DNA from: Thermocatellispora tengchongensis
GTDB lineage: Bacteria > Actinomycetota > Actinomycetes > Streptosporangiales > Streptosporangiaceae
DNA: 64,000 nt
Assembly: GCF_014202315.1 (NCBI RefSeq)
Contig: NZ_JACHGN010000005.1
Span: 186,001 to 250,000, forward strand
Reading direction: 5' to 3'
Part shown: in pieces, positions 25,808-36,481 of the stretch
Numbering within the stretch: position 1 is the first letter of the stretch
Layout of the letters: each line of letters opens with the position of its first letter
Program-made: the position numbers and the translations under genes
Notes under the pieces: model-generated
What the model was told of the DNA's origin: nothing
What the model saw: only the letters and a program-made list of their open reading frames with translations
The model's database searches: none

Positions 25808-27150
25808 GCCGCGCCCTCCAGCCGCTCGGCGGGCAGCGGGATCACCGCGCGCACCCGGAAGCCTCCTCCGGGCTCGGGTCCGGCCGCGAAGACGCCGCCG
25901 ACCGACAGGGTCCGCTCCCGCATGCCGATCAGGCCGTGGCCAGGGCCCTGGGCCCGGTCCTGGTCCTGGTCCTGGGGCTGGTCCCGGTCCCGGTCCTGGG
26001 GGTGGCTGCGGTCCCGGTCCTGGGGGTGGGGTTGGGGCTGGTTCTGTTGTTGGGTTCGGGGCTGGGGGCGGTTCTGGGGCCGTGGGGAGCCGCCGTCGTC
26101 GGTGATCTCGACGGTTAGGGTGTCCGGTTCGTACGCGATGCGGACCCGGGCGCGGGCGCCGGAGGCGTGCTTGCTGACGTTGGTCAGCGCCTCCTGCACC
26201 ACCCGGAAGGCGGTCAGCGCGATCGGGGCGGGCAGCGGGTGCTCGGCGGTCTCGACGGACCAGTCCACCTCCAGGCCGGCCGCGGCGAAGGACTGGGCCA
26301 GGTCGGGCAGGCGGTCCAGACCCGGCGCGGGCTGGCACAGCAGCTCGCCGGGCGGCTCGTCCTCGCCGCCCGGACGGCGCAGCAGGCCGACGGTGGTGCG
26401 CAGTTCGCCCAGTGCCTCGCGGCCCGCCCGGCGTACGTGGCCGAGCGCCTCGCGGGCCTGGTCGGGTGCGGTGTCCAGTACGTGCTCGGCGACCTGCGCC
26501 TGCACGTTGATCAGCGCGATCTGGTGGGCGAGCACGTCGTGCAGCTCGCGGGCGATGCGCAGGCGTTCCTCCATCACCGCCCGCCGTGCCTCCTCCTCGC
26601 GGGTCTCCTCGGCGCGGCGGGCCCGCTCCTCGATCGCGGCGACGTACGCGCGCCGGTTGCGCAGCGCGCTGCCCACCGCGACGGCCGCGGCGGCCAGGGT
26701 GAGCTGGCCGGACGCCTCGACGGACAGCCCGCCGTCGCCGATCGGGGACGGCCCGGAGGCGATCAGGACGCCGGCCGTGGCGGCGCCCGCGGCCAGGGCC
26801 ACCCGCCGGTGGTGCCGCGCCGCGACGGTGCCCAGGGAGATCACCCAGGCCAGGTCCAGCGCACCCGTCCCGCCGAGGAACCGCGCGTACACGGCGGTGA
26901 GGCAGACGATCACGGCGAGCGCGGCGCGCGGCCGGCTCCTGCGTACGGCGAGGGCGGCGCAGATGGCCGCGGCCAGCGCCGCCGAGGCCGGGGTGAACGG
27001 CGGCACGGGCACAGCGGGGGACTGTTCCCGCGGCACCGGCAGGACCAGCGTCTCGCACAGCGAGATCACGAACAGGACGGCGGCCAACACCCCGTCGACC
27101 ACATGGGGATGGGCACGTGAGGTCTGCTTCAGCCAGGTCCAACCGCTCAC
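25804..27150 (-). CDS. NarL-type sensor histidine kinase with lid insertion
   Basis: About 448 residues: four to six N-terminal membrane segments, a HisKA_3 dimerisation domain with the phospho-acceptor His in LRIARELHDVLAHQIA, and a HATPase_c domain (N box VVQEALTNVSKHA, G1 DDGG, G2 GHGLIGMRER). Between G1 and G2, where the ATP lid lies, about 49 residues rich in Gln, Pro, Asp and Arg are inserted. No Shine-Dalgarno decides the start: GTG 27150 is used, GTG 27198 would add 16 residues. It phosphorylates the overlapping response regulator. The stimulus is unknown. Confidence 0.88.
   Translation of the reverse strand: MSGWTWLKQTSRAHPHVVDGVLAAVLFVISLCETLVLPVPREQSPAVPVPPFTPASAALAAAICAALAVRRSRPRAALAVIVCLTAVYARFLGGTGALDLAWVISLGTVAARHHRRVALAAGAATAGVLIASGPSPIGDGGLSVEASGQLTLAAAAVAVGSALRNRRAYVAAIEERARRAEETREEEARRAVMEERLRIARELHDVLAHQIALINVQAQVAEHVLDTAPDQAREALGHVRRAGREALGELRTTVGLLRRPGGEDEPPGELLCQPAPGLDRLPDLAQSFAAAGLEVDWSVETAEHPLPAPIALTAFRVVQEALTNVSKHASGARARVRIAYEPDTLTVEITDDGGSPRPQNRPQPRTQQQNQPQPHPQDRDRSHPQDRDRDQPQDQDQDRAQGPGHGLIGMRERTLSVGGVFAAGPEPGGGFRVRAVIPLPAERLEGAA
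25942..26088 (-). repeat. Gln/Pro/Asp/Arg-coding repeat inside the kinase ATP lid
   Basis: About 147 bp of near-repetitive CAGGACCGGGAC / CCCCAGGAC-type hexamers to dodecamers keep the reading frame between the G1 and G2 boxes. The encoded segment alternates PQ, QD and DR dipeptides and should be disordered. Confidence 0.8.
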
Positions 27151-27201
27151 GCCCCAACCGTAGGGCCACGGCGGCGCGTTCTCCTCGTCCGGGAGCACGG
27201 G

Positions 27202-27231
27202 TTTCGGATACCGCGAGCGCGGTATCCGAAA
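27202..27231 (-). terminator. 30-bp near-perfect palindrome after the P450 gene
   Basis: Two 14-bp arms (27202-27215 and 27218-27231) pair perfectly around a 2-bp centre AG. The palindrome begins 3 bp after the P450 stop and lies just upstream of the histidine kinase start. As RNA it would form a strong hairpin without a U-run. A dimeric repressor site for the kinase operon is the alternative. Confidence 0.6.
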
Positions 27232-27234
27232 GCG

Positions 27235-28485
27235 TCAGGCCCCGAGCCGTACCGGCAGGGCCTCCAGCCGCCAGCTCACCGGGACCGGCTGGCGGCGCAG
27301 CTCCGCCTCGGGCACCGCGCGCTCGATCGCGGGGTAGCGCTTGAGCAGCGCCGTGAACGCGACCTCGCCCTCCTGCCTGGCCAGGGCCGCGCCGAGGCAG
27401 TAGTGCAGGCCGTGGCCGAAGCCGACGTGGGTCTCCTTGCGTCCGTCGGCCTCCCTGGTGATGTCCAGCCGGTCGGCGTCGGGGAAGGCGCGGGGGTCGC
27501 GGTTGGCCGCGACGAGCACCGCCATCAGCGGCTCGCCGCGCCTGATCGTCTGGCCGCCGAGCTCGACGTCCTCGCTCGCGTAGCGTACGCGGGTGCCCTG
27601 GACCGGGCCGCACCACCGCATCAGCTCGTGGACCGCGCGGGGCGCCAGCGCGGGGTCGTCGCGGAGCAGCGCGAGCTGCTCGGGGTGGGCGAGCAGGGCG
27701 GCCGTGCCGTTGGAGATCAGGTGGGCGGTGGTCTCGTGCCCGGCGAACACCAGCGTGAGCACCATGGTGACCAGCTCCTTGTCGGACAGCCGGTCGCCGT
27801 CCTCGTCGTGGGCCCGGATCAGGCCGGTGAGCAGGTCGTCCTTCGGGTCGGCGCGGCGGTGCGCGATGAGTCGCTTGATGTGCTCGACCATGTCGCGGAT
27901 GGTGGGGCCGGTGGTCTCGGGCCGCATCCGCATCAGGGTGCTGCCCCACTCGCGCCAGCTCTGCCGGTCCTCCTCGGGCACGCCGACCAGCTCGCAGATG
28001 ACGGTGATCGGCAGCGGGTAGGCGAAGTGCTCGACCAGGTCCACGACGCCGTCCTCGGCCGTGCCGGGCAGGGCGTCGAGCAGGGACTCGGTGATCTCCT
28101 CGACCCGGGGGCGCAGCTCGGCGACCCGGCGCGCGGTGAAGGCGCGGGAGACGAGCCTGCGCAGCCGGATGTGGTCCTCGCCGTCGGCGTCCAGGACGGT
28201 GTTGAGCACGTACTCGGCGTACTCCGGGGGGATCCCCTGGGCCGCGGCCCCCTTCGCGCGCACGTTGGTCACATCCAGCCCGGGGACGCTGGCCGGGTTG
28301 TTGACGAAGCGCCGGTCGCTCAGCAGCGTGCGTACGTCGTCGTACCTGGTGACCAGCCAGACGGATGTGTCCAGGCCGGGGAAGTTCGCCCTGGCCAGCG
28401 GCCCCTCCTCCCGGATGCGGGAGTAGCCGGCGAACGGGTCGCGCAGCAGCTCGGGGTCGAGCAGGTCGTAGGTGTGCGCGGTCAT
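27235..28485 (-). CDS. Cytochrome P450 (class I)
   Basis: A 416-residue soluble bacterial P450. The oxygen-activation motif AGHETTAHL is near residue 243, the ExxR helix is in HELMRW, and the heme-binding loop is FGHGLHYCLGAALA with Cys near 360. It needs separate ferredoxin and reductase partners, none of which lie beside it. ATG 28485 overlaps the TetR stop (ATGA) and has GGAGGAACC in front, so the regulator and P450 form one transcript. The substrate cannot be deduced; tailoring of a secondary metabolite or xenobiotic oxidation are both possible. Confidence 0.95.
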   Translation of the reverse strand: MTAHTYDLLDPELLRDPFAGYSRIREEGPLARANFPGLDTSVWLVTRYDDVRTLLSDRRFVNNPASVPGLDVTNVRAKGAAAQGIPPEYAEYVLNTVLDADGEDHIRLRRLVSRAFTARRVAELRPRVEEITESLLDALPGTAEDGVVDLVEHFAYPLPITVICELVGVPEEDRQSWREWGSTLMRMRPETTGPTIRDMVEHIKRLIAHRRADPKDDLLTGLIRAHDEDGDRLSDKELVTMVLTLVFAGHETTAHLISNGTAALLAHPEQLALLRDDPALAPRAVHELMRWCGPVQGTRVRYASEDVELGGQTIRRGEPLMAVLVAANRDPRAFPDADRLDITREADGRKETHVGFGHGLHYCLGAALARQEGEVAFTALLKRYPAIERAVPEAELRRQPVPVSWRLEALPVRLGA

Positions 28486-29228
28486 GGTTCCTCCATGGAC
28501 GGCTTCGTGAGCCTGTGCCGGTCGATCTCCTCGACGATTCGGGCGCGCAGCCGGTCGAACAGGGCGATCACCTCGGGGGCGGCGGCGCGCAGGCGTTCGG
28601 GGGTGGCTTCGGTCTCGAACGCCGACCCGATGACGTGCGCCAGCATCGGCGCCCGCTCCTTTGCGCCCCCGGCGCCCGGGGGCAGGAACGGTTCGGCGGT
28701 CAGAAAGCCCAGCAGCACCGACATGTACGCCTGGACCTGGGCCTCGGCGGGCTGGTCGGCCCGGACGAGCCCGTGGCGGCGCAGCAGCGCGAAGTACTCG
28801 CGCAGGGTGCGCAGGCGCATCTCGTACACCTCGGCGACGCCGGCCGGAGCGGTGCGGGCGAGCGTGCCGAGGGTCTCCATGTCACCGGTGAGCAGCGCCC
28901 GCAGCAGCGGCTCCTCGCGCACCCGCAGGTATCCCGCCGTGGCCATGCGGCTCGGCAGCACCGCGGCGGGGTCGGCCCGCATCTCGTCCAGGATCACCCC
29001 CATCATCCGGGCCTGCGCCCGCATGAGCACGGTGATGAAGAGCACTTCCTTGGTGCTGAAGTGCAGGTAGACGGTGCCCTTGCCGATTCCGGCGCGGCGT
29101 GCGACGTCCTCGATCGTGACCCGGCGGTAGCCCCAGGCGATCAGCAGCTCGCCTGCCGCGTCGAGGATGCGCTCGGCGCGGAGGTCGCGCTCGCCGACCG
29201 CGTTCGCCGGTCCTGCGGGTGGTGCCAT
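28482..29228 (-). CDS. TetR-family regulator of the P450 operon
   Basis: A 248-residue regulator. The N-terminal HTH is clear: [20 protein letters not shown], then [19 protein letters not shown]. The ligand-binding half is helical and not assignable to a subfamily. ATG 29228 follows AAGGAG by seven bases. The downstream P450 start overlaps its stop. A 23-bp palindrome in its promoter is the likely binding site, which implies autoregulation and control of the P450. Confidence 0.93.
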   Translation of the reverse strand: MAPPAGPANAVGERDLRAERILDAAGELLIAWGYRRVTIEDVARRAGIGKGTVYLHFSTKEVLFITVLMRAQARMMGVILDEMRADPAAVLPSRMATAGYLRVREEPLLRALLTGDMETLGTLARTAPAGVAEVYEMRLRTLREYFALLRRHGLVRADQPAEAQVQAYMSVLLGFLTAEPFLPPGAGGAKERAPMLAHVIGSAFETEATPERLRAAAPEVIALFDRLRARIVEEIDRHRLTKPSMEEP

Positions 29229-29248
29229 GGTGGTACTCCTTGACCTTC

Positions 29249-29271
29249 TGACCGGATTTGAAATCGGGTCA
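29249..29271. promoter_or_regulatory. Likely TetR operator
   Basis: A 23-bp imperfect palindrome with arms TGACC-GATTT and AAATC-GGTCA; apart from the central base, only the symmetric pair at positions 6 and 18 fails to match. It lies 21 bp upstream of the tetR start and just downstream of a TTGACT -35-like box on the minus strand. The size and symmetry fit TetR dimer sites. Confidence 0.6.
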
Positions 29272-29362
29272 TCGAGTCAACAGTACGCCTCCGCGCGCAC
29301 CGGCGCCAGATCCGGGTCTTGCGCACCCCCCGGGTGCTCGGGTTACCGTCGAGGCGACAGAT

Positions 29363-31079
<1,717 letters not shown>

Positions 31080-31116
31080 TCTTTTCTGTCGGTTTTTCCC
31101 GGGAGTTCACCAACTT

Positions 31117-31148
31117 TCGCGACCTTCGCGGCATCTAACCGGTCGCGA
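31117..31148 (+). promoter_or_regulatory. Inverted repeat between thiC and the secreted-protein gene
   Basis: Perfect 8-bp arms TCGCGACC and GGTCGCGA flank a 16-base loop, 38 bp after the thiC stop. T-rich stretches lie before rather than after it, so it is a weak terminator candidate and may be a protein-binding site instead. Confidence 0.35.
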
Positions 31149-31180
31149 GCCTCATTCCGACGTCTCAAGGGGGATCCCCG

Positions 31181-31729
31181 ATGACACCCTCCAGCAGAAC
31201 TGCCGCGCGCACCGGCGCCCTCGCGGCGCTCGTCCTCGCCGCCGGCCTGCTGGCCACCCCGCCCGCCACCGCACAGGCCGCCGCCCCCGCCGCCCCGGCC
31301 GCCGTCACACTGGCGCAGCCCGCGTCCACCCTGGACGCCGCGGCCCGCCCGCGCAACGGCACGATCCTGTACGCCCGGATCAGCGGCGGCCTCGGCAAGC
31401 TGAAGATCCAGAACGGCACTCGCAAGGACGGCGTCGTCACCCTCGTCCGCGGCCGGTCCAAGGCCATCAGCATCTACGTCCGCGCCCGCTCCAGCGCCAC
31501 GGTACGCAACGTCAAGGACGGCACGTACCGGATCTACTTCACCACCGGCTACCGCTTCAGCGTCTCCAAGGGCCGCTTCACCCGCGAGGCCACCTACCAG
31601 CGCTTCAACCGCCGGCTCACCTTCCGTACGACGTCCAGCACCTCCACGGTCTGGACCCTGACCCTCAACCCGGTGATCGGCGGCAACGCCAGCACCACCA
31701 ACATCAACCCCAAGGACTTCCCGGCCTGA
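31181..31729 (+). CDS. Small secreted protein of unknown function
   Basis: A 182-residue exported protein. Residues 1-33 form a signal peptide ending in ATAQAAAP. The mature part is Arg/Lys, Ser and Thr rich with an all-beta look (TRKDGVVTLVRGRSKAISIY, VKDGTYRIYFTTGYRFSVS, WTLTLNPVIGGNA). I recognise no named domain; similar short beta-sandwich secreted proteins are common in actinomycetes. ATG 31181 follows AAGGGGG. A strong hairpin follows the stop. Confidence 0.78.
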   Translation: MTPSSRTAARTGALAALVLAAGLLATPPATAQAAAPAAPAAVTLAQPASTLDAAARPRNGTILYARISGGLGKLKIQNGTRKDGVVTLVRGRSKAISIYVRARSSATVRNVKDGTYRIYFTTGYRFSVSKGRFTREATYQRFNRRLTFRTTSSTSTVWTLTLNPVIGGNASTTNINPKDFPA

Positions 31730-31740
31730 CCCGGGGCCTC

Positions 31741-31779
31741 GCGCGCCGCGCCCTCGCACCGGGGGCGCGGCGCGCGCGT
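31741..31779 (+). terminator. Strong GC hairpin with short T-run
   Basis: Perfect 13-bp arms GCGCGCCGCGCCC and GGGCGCGGCGCGC with a 9-base loop, followed by GCGTTT. It begins 12 bp after the secreted-protein stop and is the clearest intrinsic-type terminator in the window. Confidence 0.75.
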
Positions 31780-31832
31780 TTCCACCCCGCCTGCTATGGT
31801 TCGGTCATTGAACTCACTAGGCGGGAGGCGGC

Positions 31833-32708
31833 GTGGACGTGTTGCGCGAAGATCCGGTTGACGAGGCCGCCCCGCCGGCGGCGACACCCGCGGTGACCTT
31901 CGACAGCGCGGGGGTGCCCCTGCTCGGGGTGCTGCACCTGCCCGCGGGCCCGGGTCCGCATCCGGTCGTGGTCCTGCTGCACGGCTTCCCCGGCAACGAG
32001 CGCAACTTCGACCTCGCCCAGGCCCTGCGCCGCGCCGGGTACGCCGCGCTGGTCTTCCACTACCGCGGCTCGTGGGGCGTGGGCGGCGCGTTCTCGTGGG
32101 GGAACGTGCTGGCCGACGTACGGGCCGTGCTCGCCGGACTGCGCGACCCGGGCTTCGCCGCCGGGCACCGGCTCGACCCGGGACGGGTGGCGCTGGCCGG
32201 GCACAGCATGGGCGGGTTCGCCGCGCTCATGACCGCCGCCGCCGACCCCGAGGTCCGGGCCGTCGCCTCCATCGCCGGGTTCGACTTCGGGCGCGCCGCC
32301 GCCGAGTGCGCGGCCGGCGAGGGCGCGCGCGCGGCGTACACGGAGATGTTCCAGGGCGAGCTGCTGCCGCTGCGCGGCACCAGCGGCGAGGCCCTGGTCG
32401 CCGAGATGACGGCGGCGGGCGAGGAGTGGCTCCTGCCCCGGCTCGCGCCCCGCTTCGCCGGACGGCCGGTGCTGCTGGTGGGCTGCGGGCGCGACACGGT
32501 CGCCCCGGTGGCCGCGCACCACGAACCGCTGGTCGAGGCGTGCCTCGCCGTGGCCGAGCCGGGAGTGCGGCTGCGCCACCTCGTGCTGCCCACCGACCAC
32601 GCCCTGTCCGACCGGCGGGTGGCCCTGACGCGTACGCTCCTGGCGTTCCTCGCCGACCACCTGGCCCCGGCGCCGCTGTCGGTGCCGGATGGCATTGTGG
32701 GGGCGTGA
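31833..32708 (+). CDS. Alpha/beta hydrolase
   Basis: A 291-residue serine hydrolase of the dienelactone-hydrolase/peptidase S9-like group. The oxyanion strand [15 protein letters not shown], nucleophile elbow GHSMGG (Ser near 127), an Asp in GCGRDTVAP and the His in [11 protein letters not shown] complete the triad. There is no signal peptide. GTG 33 bases after the promoter-like TATGGTTCGG has GGGAGG upstream. Its stop overlaps the next start (GTGA), coupling it to the LAL regulator. The substrate is unknown. Confidence 0.88.
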   Translation: MDVLREDPVDEAAPPAATPAVTFDSAGVPLLGVLHLPAGPGPHPVVVLLHGFPGNERNFDLAQALRRAGYAALVFHYRGSWGVGGAFSWGNVLADVRAVLAGLRDPGFAAGHRLDPGRVALAGHSMGGFAALMTAAADPEVRAVASIAGFDFGRAAAECAAGEGARAAYTEMFQGELLPLRGTSGEALVAEMTAAGEEWLLPRLAPRFAGRPVLLVGCGRDTVAPVAAHHEPLVEACLAVAEPGVRLRHLVLPTDHALSDRRVALTRTLLAFLADHLAPAPLSVPDGIVGA

Positions 32709-35700
32709 GCACGCGTACGGTCAGCCCGCGCTTCGTCGGCCGGGCCGATGAGCTGGCCCTGCTGCGCGAGGCGTTCGCCCGCGCCCGCGCCGGAGAGTCC
32801 TCGGTCGTGCTGGTGGGCGGCGAGGCCGGCGTGGGCAAGACCCGCCTGATCCGCGAACTGGCCGCCCGCGAGCACGACGCCCAGACCGCCGCCGGTGAGA
32901 ACGGCGGCGGCGAGGATGGCGGCGCGGCCATGGTGCTGGCCGGCGGCTGCCTGGAGCTGGGCGCCGACGGCCTGCCGTTCGCGCCGTTCACGGCGGTGCT
33001 GCGCACCCTGGTGCGCGAGCTGGGCCGCGACGGCGTGGCCGAGCTGGTCCCGGGCGGCACGACCCGCGGCCTGGCCCGGCTGCTGCCCGAGTTCGGCGAG
33101 CCCGCCGACGGCGGGGCCGAGGCGCGGGCGCGGCTGTTCGAGCAGGTGCTCGGCCTGCTGGAGCGCCTGGCCGAGCGCCGCCCGGTGCTGCTGGTGATCG
33201 AGGACGCCCACTGGGCCGACGGCTCCACCCGCGACCTGCTGTCGTTCCTGGTCCGCTACCGCCGCCCCGACGCCCGGCTGCTGATCGTGGTGACCTACCG
33301 CGCCGACGAGATCCACCGCCGCCACCCGCTGCGCCCGCTGCTGGCCGAGCTGGGCCGGATCGACCGGGTACGACGGCTGGAGCTGCGCGGCCTGCGCCGC
33401 CACGAGGTCGTGGAGCAGGCCGCGGGCATCCTGGACCGCGAGCCGTCCGCGGCCGTCGTCGAGGAGGTCTACTCCCGCAGCGAGGGCAACCCGCTGTTCG
33501 TCGAAGCCCTGCTCGGCGGCGACGACGACGGCAGCGCCCTGCCCGAGTCGCTGCGCGACCTGCTGCTGGCCAGCGTCGAGCGGCTGCCCGAGCAGACCCG
33601 CGAGGTGCTGCGCGTGGCGGCGGCGGGCGGGGCCAGGATCGAGCACCGGCTGCTCGCCGCCGTTGCCGGGATCGATGAGGACACCCTGGCCAGGGCACTG
33701 CGCCCGGCCGTGGAGGGCAACGTGCTGTCGGTGGACGGCGACGGCTACGCCTTCCGGCACGCGCTGATCCACGAGGCGGTGCACGAGGACCTGCTGCCGG
33801 GCGAGCGCACCCGCCTGCACACCCGCTTCGCCGAGGCGCTGCGCGACGACCCCGGCCTGCTGCCCGCCCCGCGCAACGCGATCGAGCTGGCCTACCACTG
33901 GTACGCCGCCCACGACACCACCTGGGCGCTGGTCGCCGCCTGGCACGCCGCCGCCGCGGCCGGCGACTCCCTGGCCTACGACGAGCAGTTGCGCATGCTG
34001 GCCAGGGTGCTGGAGCTGTGGGATCGGGTGCCCGGCGCGGCCGGGCGGATCGGGGCCGACCACATCGAGGTGCTGCACCAGGCGTCGGTGGTGGCCCACA
34101 GGCTGGCGGGCGAGTTCGAGCGGGCATTGGGCTTCGCCACCCAGGCCATCGCCGAGATCGACGCCGCGGCCGATCCGGCGCGCGCGGCCGTCCTGCTCCG
34201 GCGGCGCGGCCTGATCAGGTACGACTACGGCCGCCCCGGCGCGCTGGACGACCTGCGGGCCGCGGCGGCGCTGGTCCCGGCCGAGCCGCCGAGCGCGCTG
34301 CGGGCCCGGGTGCTGGAGTCGCTGGCCCGCATGCTGCATGGCCCCGGCCAACTGGCCGAGAGGCTGGCCACGGCCGAGGAGGCGATGGCGCTCGCGCACG
34401 AGGTCGGCGATCTGGAGACCGAGGCCCACGCGCTCACCACGCTCACCTGGGCGCGGTGGCCGAGCTCCCGCGTCGAGCAGCAGCGCGAGGCGTACGCCAG
34501 GGCGCGCGAGCTGGCCGCACGGGCGGGCTCCTTCGACGCGCTGACCCGGGTGGCCATCTCCGAGTCCGACGCGCTCGAAGGCATGGGCGCGCACGAGGAG
34601 GCCGCCGAGGTGGCCCGGCGCGGCTTCGCCGACGCCGCCGAGTACGGCCTGGCCCGCACCCAGGGCGCGTTCCTGGCGATGAACCTGGCCGAGCCGCTGC
34701 TGTCACTGGGCCGCTGGGACGAGGCGCAGACGGTCATCGACCGCGCGCTCGCGCTGACGCCACCGCCCAACTACCGCGCCAGCCTGGTCGAGTGGGCGGG
34801 CGACATCGCCCTGGCCCGCGGCGAGCCCGACCGGGCGGAGGCGCGCTACGCCGAGTCGCGCCGCCTCCTCGCCCGCGGCACCTACCGGGCCCAGACCGTG
34901 CTCCCCAACATCCGCCGCACGTTGGAACTCCGGCTGACTCGCACCCGCCAGGGGGCCCCACCTGAGGCACGCGAGCGGGCGTACGTACGGGGTGCGCGGG
35001 GGGTGGGGGCGGCGCGCAAAGCGCAGGAGATGGCGGCCGTGCGCCAGGCGCGGGACGTGGCGGCGGCGCGCGAAGCGCGGGCACAGACGACCGGGCTGGA
35101 GACGCGCCAACCGGCGACCCTGCACCAAGCGCCGGACGCGGCGGCGGCGCACGAAGCGCGGGCACAGACGACCGGGCTGGAGACGCGCCAACCGGCGACC
35201 CTGCACCAAGCGCCGGACGCGGCGGCGGCGCACGAAGCGCGGGCACAGACGACCGGGCTGGAGACGCGCCAACCAGCGACCCTGCACGAAGCGCGGGAGG
35301 TGGCGGCGCGGGCGCTCGTGGAGCAGGATCTGGCCGCCGAGCCGCGCTATACCTGGCCGTTGCTGGTCACGGTTCTGGAGGTGGCGGGGCCGGTGGCGGG
35401 GGTGCCGGTGGACGCGGAGCTGACGGCCCGGGTGCGGGCCGCCGCCTCGGGGCTGCCGGTGCAGAGTCCGGTGCAGGAGGCCCACCGGCTGACCTTCGCC
35501 GCGCTGGCCGGGCTCGTCTGCGGCGAAGGACCGGCGCCCGAGGCGTGGCGCAGGGCGGTGGCGGCGTGGCGGGCGCTGGGCCAGCCGTACGCCGAGGCGC
35601 GCACGCTGCTCTGCGGCGCCGAGGCCGCGGCGGCGAGCGGCGACCGTGAGGGCGCGGCGGCGATGCTGGACCGGGCGTACGAGCTGGCGGCGGGGCTGCG

Positions 35701-36187
35701 GGCCGCGCCGCTGCTGGAGGCGGTCGAGACCCTGGCCCGCCGGGTGGGCGTCGCGATCCGCGCGGCCGACGCGACGGCGACGGCCGGGGCCGTCGGCGCC
35801 ACCGGTGGCGCCGGCCCGGCTGGCACGGCCGGCCCGGCTGGCACGGTAGGTGCCCCCGGCACGGTAGGTGCCGCCGGTGCGACCCGCAGGGCCGGCGCGA
35901 CCGGCAGGGCCCGTACCACCCGCGCAGCCCGTGCGTCCGGCGCGACCGGCGCCACGGGTGCGGCCGGGTCGGCGGCCGATGCGCGGCGCGGGCTCACCGC
36001 TCGCGAGCTGGAGGTGCTGCGCCTGGTCGCGCTGGGGCGCAGCAACCGCGAGATCGCCGCCGAGCTGTTCATCGCGGTGAAGACGGTGAGCGTGCACGTC
36101 TCCAACATCCTGGCCAAGCTGGGGGCGGCGTCGCGGGGCGAGGCGGCGGCCGAGGCCCGCCGCCTGCGCCTCCTGGACGTGCCCTAG
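32705..36187 (+). CDS. LAL-type LuxR regulator with AAA ATPase and internal repeats
   Basis: A 1160-residue large ATP-binding LuxR-family (MalT-like) activator. Walker A is GGEAGVGKT (residues 38-46), Walker [10 protein letters not shown] near 162. A long helical TPR-like region follows. Residues about 793-869 hold 27-residue repeats, 1020-1090 a Gly-Ala-Thr collagen-like stretch, and the C-terminal HTH ([20 protein letters not shown]) occupies about 1097-1150. GTG 32705 overlaps the hydrolase stop. Such proteins often activate secondary metabolism or polysaccharide use. The repeats make it longer than the usual 900-1000 residues. Confidence 0.9.
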   Translation: MSTRTVSPRFVGRADELALLREAFARARAGESSVVLVGGEAGVGKTRLIRELAAREHDAQTAAGENGGGEDGGAAMVLAGGCLELGADGLPFAPFTAVLRTLVRELGRDGVAELVPGGTTRGLARLLPEFGEPADGGAEARARLFEQVLGLLERLAERRPVLLVIEDAHWADGSTRDLLSFLVRYRRPDARLLIVVTYRADEIHRRHPLRPLLAELGRIDRVRRLELRGLRRHEVVEQAAGILDREPSAAVVEEVYSRSEGNPLFVEALLGGDDDGSALPESLRDLLLASVERLPEQTREVLRVAAAGGARIEHRLLAAVAGIDEDTLARALRPAVEGNVLSVDGDGYAFRHALIHEAVHEDLLPGERTRLHTRFAEALRDDPGLLPAPRNAIELAYHWYAAHDTTWALVAAWHAAAAAGDSLAYDEQLRMLARVLELWDRVPGAAGRIGADHIEVLHQASVVAHRLAGEFERALGFATQAIAEIDAAADPARAAVLLRRRGLIRYDYGRPGALDDLRAAAALVPAEPPSALRARVLESLARMLHGPGQLAERLATAEEAMALAHEVGDLETEAHALTTLTWARWPSSRVEQQREAYARARELAARAGSFDALTRVAISESDALEGMGAHEEAAEVARRGFADAAEYGLARTQGAFLAMNLAEPLLSLGRWDEAQTVIDRALALTPPPNYRASLVEWAGDIALARGEPDRAEARYAESRRLLARGTYRAQTVLPNIRRTLELRLTRTRQGAPPEARERAYVRGARGVGAARKAQEMAAVRQARDVAAAREARAQTTGLETRQPATLHQAPDAAAAHEARAQTTGLETRQPATLHQAPDAAAAHEARAQTTGLETRQPATLHEAREVAARALVEQDLAAEPRYTWPLLVTVLEVAGPVAGVPVDAELTARVRAAASGLPVQSPVQEAHRLTFAALAGLVCGEGPAPEAWRRAVAAWRALGQPYAEARTLLCGAEAAAASGDREGAAAMLDRAYELAAGLRAAPLLEAVETLARRVGVAIRAADATATAGAVGATGGAGPAGTAGPAGTVGAPGTVGAAGATRRAGATGRARTTRAARASGATGATGAAGSAADARRGLTARELEVLRLVALGRSNREIAAELFIAVKTVSVHVSNILAKLGAASRGEAAAEARRLRLLDVP
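35081..35310 (+). repeat. 81-bp in-frame tandem repeat in the LAL gene
   Basis: Two full copies (35081-35161, 35162-35242) are nearly identical and a third is partial (from 35243). Each encodes 27 residues beginning [15 protein letters not shown]. An upstream Ala/Arg/Glu-rich stretch looks like an older, decayed copy. Near identity suggests a recent expansion, or an assembly artefact. Confidence 0.88.
35770..35975 (+). repeat. Gly-Ala-Thr/Pro collagen-like stretch in the LAL gene
   Basis: About 200 bp of GCCGGCNCG-type triplets encode alternating GAT, GPA, GTV and GAP triplets between the TPR-like region and the DNA-binding domain. It likely forms a flexible linker. Confidence 0.7.
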
Positions 36188-36481
36188 CCGGTCGGCGAAC
36201 GCGCCGCGCGGCCGACCTTCCGCCGCCCGGACGTCCTGCAGCCCGGCCCCAGGAAGTCAGCGGGACCCAGTAGGGCGCGGGCAGGCGGCGGACGCCGAGC
36301 CTCGGCCACGCCCCTGGCCGGTCTCGAACGTGCCGCCCCGCCAAGCCCGCCGCCCGCACCCCCCTGCACGCCGCGCCCCGGGCAGGTCAACGAACGCGCC
36401 GCCCCCTTCACGTCCCCAGCCGGTCGGCGAACGTACCGTTCCGCCGTCGCCGACACCGTCCTCGGGCGTTCTCTGTGCCCG
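36188..36481. repeat. Convergent gap with four copies of a 20-bp motif
   Basis: The gap between the convergent LAL and CYP102 genes carries a motif close to CCGGTCGGCGAACGNNCCG at 36188, 36318, 36383 and 36420. Copies 1 and 4 are best conserved. Spacings are irregular (130, 65, 37). No gene is seen. Confidence 0.6.

Noticed and set aside
25127-27949. A 940-codon minus-strand frame joining the response regulator, kinase and P450 regions
   Set aside because: Only its last 226 codons (the response regulator) match a family; the rest is the shifted frame of the kinase and P450 genes.
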